DNA of 13,693 nt, from the NCBI GenBank assembly GCA_051881075.1, contig JBJEPE010000052.1:1-13693 (forward strand). The letters are read 5' to 3'. Position numbers and translations under genes: made by a program. Numbering within the stretch: position 1 is the stretch's first letter; each line of letters starts with the position of its first letter. Source of the stretch: RUG14223 sp051881075 (GTDB lineage: Bacteria > Bacillota > Clostridia > Oscillospirales > Acutalibacteraceae). Below the pieces are notes generated by a model that was not told the origin of the DNA, ran no database searches, and saw only the letters and a program-made list of their open reading frames with translations. Shown here piece after piece: positions 11,855 to 13,693 of this stretch.

Positions 11855-13618
11855 ATGACAAATAATAAATCAGTTTTAGCATGGATTGAAGAAATGAAAT
11901 CACTCTTATCACCTGATAAGGTTGTATGGATTGACGGTTCAGATGAGCAAGTAGAGGCTCTTCGAGCTGAGGCATGCGCTACAGGCGAGATGATAAAGCT
12001 TAATCAAGAAGAATTACCTGATTGCTACCTGCACCGTACACTACCTAACGACGTTGCCCGTGTTGAGGATCGCACTTTCATCTGTTCAAGAAGAGAAGAG
12101 GATGCAGGCCCAACAAACCATTGGATGGAACCGCAGGCCGCATACAAAATGCTCTTTGATATAGCAAGAGATAGCTACAAAGGACGTACAATGTACGTTA
12201 TTCCTTATTCAATGGGTCCTGTAGGTTCACCTCTCGCAGAGATAGGCTATGAGGTTACGGATTCTATCTATGTTGTACTTAACATGGTTATTATGACCCG
12301 TGTAGGCGTTAAGGTTGAAGAGGCTCTCGGCGACAGTGAAAACTGGATCAAGGGCTTACACGCAACCTGTGAAATCAACCCGGAGAAGAGATACATCTGC
12401 CATTTCCCTGAGGATAACTACATTGTTTCAGTAAACTCAGCTTACGGCGGAAATGTTCTTCTCGGTAAAAAGTGCTTCGCACTCCGTATAGCTTCTTACC
12501 TTGGTAAGAATAACGAGTGGATGGCAGAGCATATGCTCATCCTCGGTATTGAAAACCCACAGGGTGAGATCAAGTATGTAACCGCAGCTTTCCCGTCAGC
12601 CTGCGGTAAGACAAATCTTGCCATGCTTATTCCTCCGGAGGGATACAGAAGCAAGGGTTATAAGGTTTGGACAGTAGGCGACGATATCGCATGGATGCGT
12701 AAGGGTGCCGACGGCAGACTTTGGGCTATTAACCCGGAAAACGGCTTCTTCGGTGTTGCTCCCGGAACAAACCAAAAGTCAAACCCAAATGCACTTGCAT
12801 CTACAAAAAAAGGTACTATCTTTACAAACGTTGCTCTTAACCTTGATACAAATACAGTTTGGTGGGAGGGTCTTGACAAGAATCCACCTGCAAACGCATT
12901 AAACTGGAAGGGCGAGCCATGGAACGGTCAGACCTCTACAGAAAAGGGCGCACATCCAAACAGCCGCTTTACAGCTCCTGCAAAGAATTGCCCGTGTATA
13001 AGCCCTGCATTTGACGAACAAGCCGGTGTACCGATTTCTGCAATCATCTTCGGCGGACGTCGTGCACAGACAACTCCGCTTGTATATCAATCAAGAGATT
13101 GGGATAACGGCGTATTCGTAGGTTCAATAATGGCTTCTGAGACAACAGCAGCCGCAGCAGGCGCAACAGGCGTTCTTCGTAGAGATCCTATGGCAATGCT
13201 CCCATTCTGCGGTTATCATATGGGCGACTACTTCGGACATTGGTTCGAGATGGGCGAAATACTCGGCGATAAGGCACCTAAGATCTTCAATGTAAACTGG
13301 TTCAGAACAGACGATGAAGGCAACTTCCTGTGGCCTGGCTTTGGTGACAACTTCCGTGTACTTGAATGGATAATCAAGCGCTGTGAGGGTACGGTTGACG
13401 CACAGGAAACAGCAATCGGTTATGTTCCGTATGCTGATGATATCAACCTTGAGGGCATTGACTTCAGCAAAGAACAGCTTGAAGAAATCCTCTACGTTGA
13501 CAACGAAAAGTGGTCTAAAGAGGCAGAGGGCATTACCGAATTCTACAAGAAATTCGGTGATAAGCTTCCTGAAAAGCTTGCAAAGCAGCTTGAAATGCTC
13601 AAGGAAAGATTACAATAA
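11855..13618 (+). CDS. pckG: Phosphoenolpyruvate carboxykinase, GTP type
   Basis: This 587-aa cytosolic enzyme interconverts oxaloacetate + GTP with phosphoenolpyruvate + CO2 + GDP. The GTP-class identity is clear from F-P-S-A-C250-G-K252-T-N-L-A-M, the P-loop with the reactive cysteine unique to GTP PEPCKs. It is supported by the substrate-loop Y197-G-G-N-V-L-L-G-K-K-C-F-A-L-R, the metal-binding G-D276-D277-I-A-W, and the F-G-G-R-R motif. Length fits the family (about 600-620 aa) and no key residue is missing. In fermenting anaerobes the enzyme often runs toward oxaloacetate, fixing CO2 and making GTP on the way to succinate; in gluconeogenesis it runs the other way. Codon choice is more G/C-rich at third positions than in the lipoprotein genes, consistent with high expression. 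The gene appears monocistronic, with its own promoter and terminator. Confidence 0.96.
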   Translation: MTNNKSVLAWIEEMKSLLSPDKVVWIDGSDEQVEALRAEACATGEMIKLNQEELPDCYLHRTLPNDVARVEDRTFICSRREEDAGPTNHWMEPQAAYKMLFDIARDSYKGRTMYVIPYSMGPVGSPLAEIGYEVTDSIYVVLNMVIMTRVGVKVEEALGDSENWIKGLHATCEINPEKRYICHFPEDNYIVSVNSAYGGNVLLGKKCFALRIASYLGKNNEWMAEHMLILGIENPQGEIKYVTAAFPSACGKTNLAMLIPPEGYRSKGYKVWTVGDDIAWMRKGADGRLWAINPENGFFGVAPGTNQKSNPNALASTKKGTIFTNVALNLDTNTVWWEGLDKNPPANALNWKGEPWNGQTSTEKGAHPNSRFTAPAKNCPCISPAFDEQAGVPISAIIFGGRRAQTTPLVYQSRDWDNGVFVGSIMASETTAAAAGATGVLRRDPMAMLPFCGYHMGDYFGHWFEMGEILGDKAPKIFNVNWFRTDDEGNFLWPGFGDNFRVLEWIIKRCEGTVDAQETAIGYVPYADDINLEGIDFSKEQLEEILYVDNEKWSKEAEGITEFYKKFGDKLPEKLAKQLEMLKERLQ

Positions 13619-13646
13619 TCTAAAACAACTTAAAATATACAATTAC

Positions 13647-13678
13647 TCCCCTTGTCATATCGGCAAGGGGAATTTTTT
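13647..13678 (+). terminator. Terminator of pckG
   Basis: An 8-bp stem TCCCCTTG/CAAGGGGA (13647-13654 with 13664-13671) with a 9-nt loop is followed by ATTTTTT. It begins 29 nt after the pckG stop and indicates a single-gene transcript. Confidence 0.9.
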
Positions 13679-13693
13679 GCAAGTAAAAGGCTG

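Overview
The window looks like chromosomal DNA of a low-to-mid GC, spore-lineage, gut-type Firmicute, probably a Clostridia/Oscillospiraceae (Ruminococcus-like) anaerobe. This rests on strong AGGAGG-type ribosome binding sites, AT-rich intergenic DNA with near-consensus sigma-A promoters, Gram-positive lipoprotein signals, a spore photoproduct lyase-family radical SAM gene, a cytidylate kinase-like gene of the type common in Clostridia, and a GTP-type PEP carboxykinase. The genus is inference; no rRNA or marker gene is present.

Layout from left to right. Bases 1-21 are the first seven codons of a minus-strand gene that leaves the window, with a clear RBS and a perfect-consensus promoter at 92-120. 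Bases 22-841 hold no convincing gene but several strong inverted repeats, one of them the terminator of the next operon. Bases 842-2951 (minus) are a three-gene operon of lipoproteins (341, 165 and 193 aa) with almost no intergenic space; none can be named, though the largest has an Ig-like segment and a LolA-like C-terminal half. Divergent from it is a HAD phosphatase of the phosphoglycolate phosphatase type (3191-3844, plus).

Bases 3855-10250 (minus) form a branched-chain amino acid/amide-type ABC importer locus in the order livK - livH - livM - livG - livF, followed closely by a cytidylate kinase-like gene and an SPL-family radical SAM gene. LivK binds substrate outside the cell, LivH and LivM form the channel, and LivG and LivF hydrolyse ATP. 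The sequence supports two transcription units: livK has its own TTGACA/TATACT promoter and its own terminator, and livH-M-G-F plus the two tail genes start from an extended -10 promoter in the livK-livH gap.

Bases 10650-11426 (minus) encode a secreted protein built from two diverged copies of a roughly 105-residue unit with InlB B-repeat-like ends. It has its own terminator and a probable promoter. Bases 11855-13618 (plus) encode GTP-dependent phosphoenolpyruvate carboxykinase (pckG), flanked by a near-consensus promoter, a leader hairpin next to the RBS, and a strong terminator.

Most of the window is ordinary housekeeping and transport. The parts that most deserve a second look are the unnamed lipoprotein trio, the insert-bearing InlB-like duplicated protein, the unexpected tail of the liv operon, and the palindrome-rich gap at 500-800. 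No defence system, prophage, CRISPR array, complete insertion sequence, rRNA or tRNA was seen.
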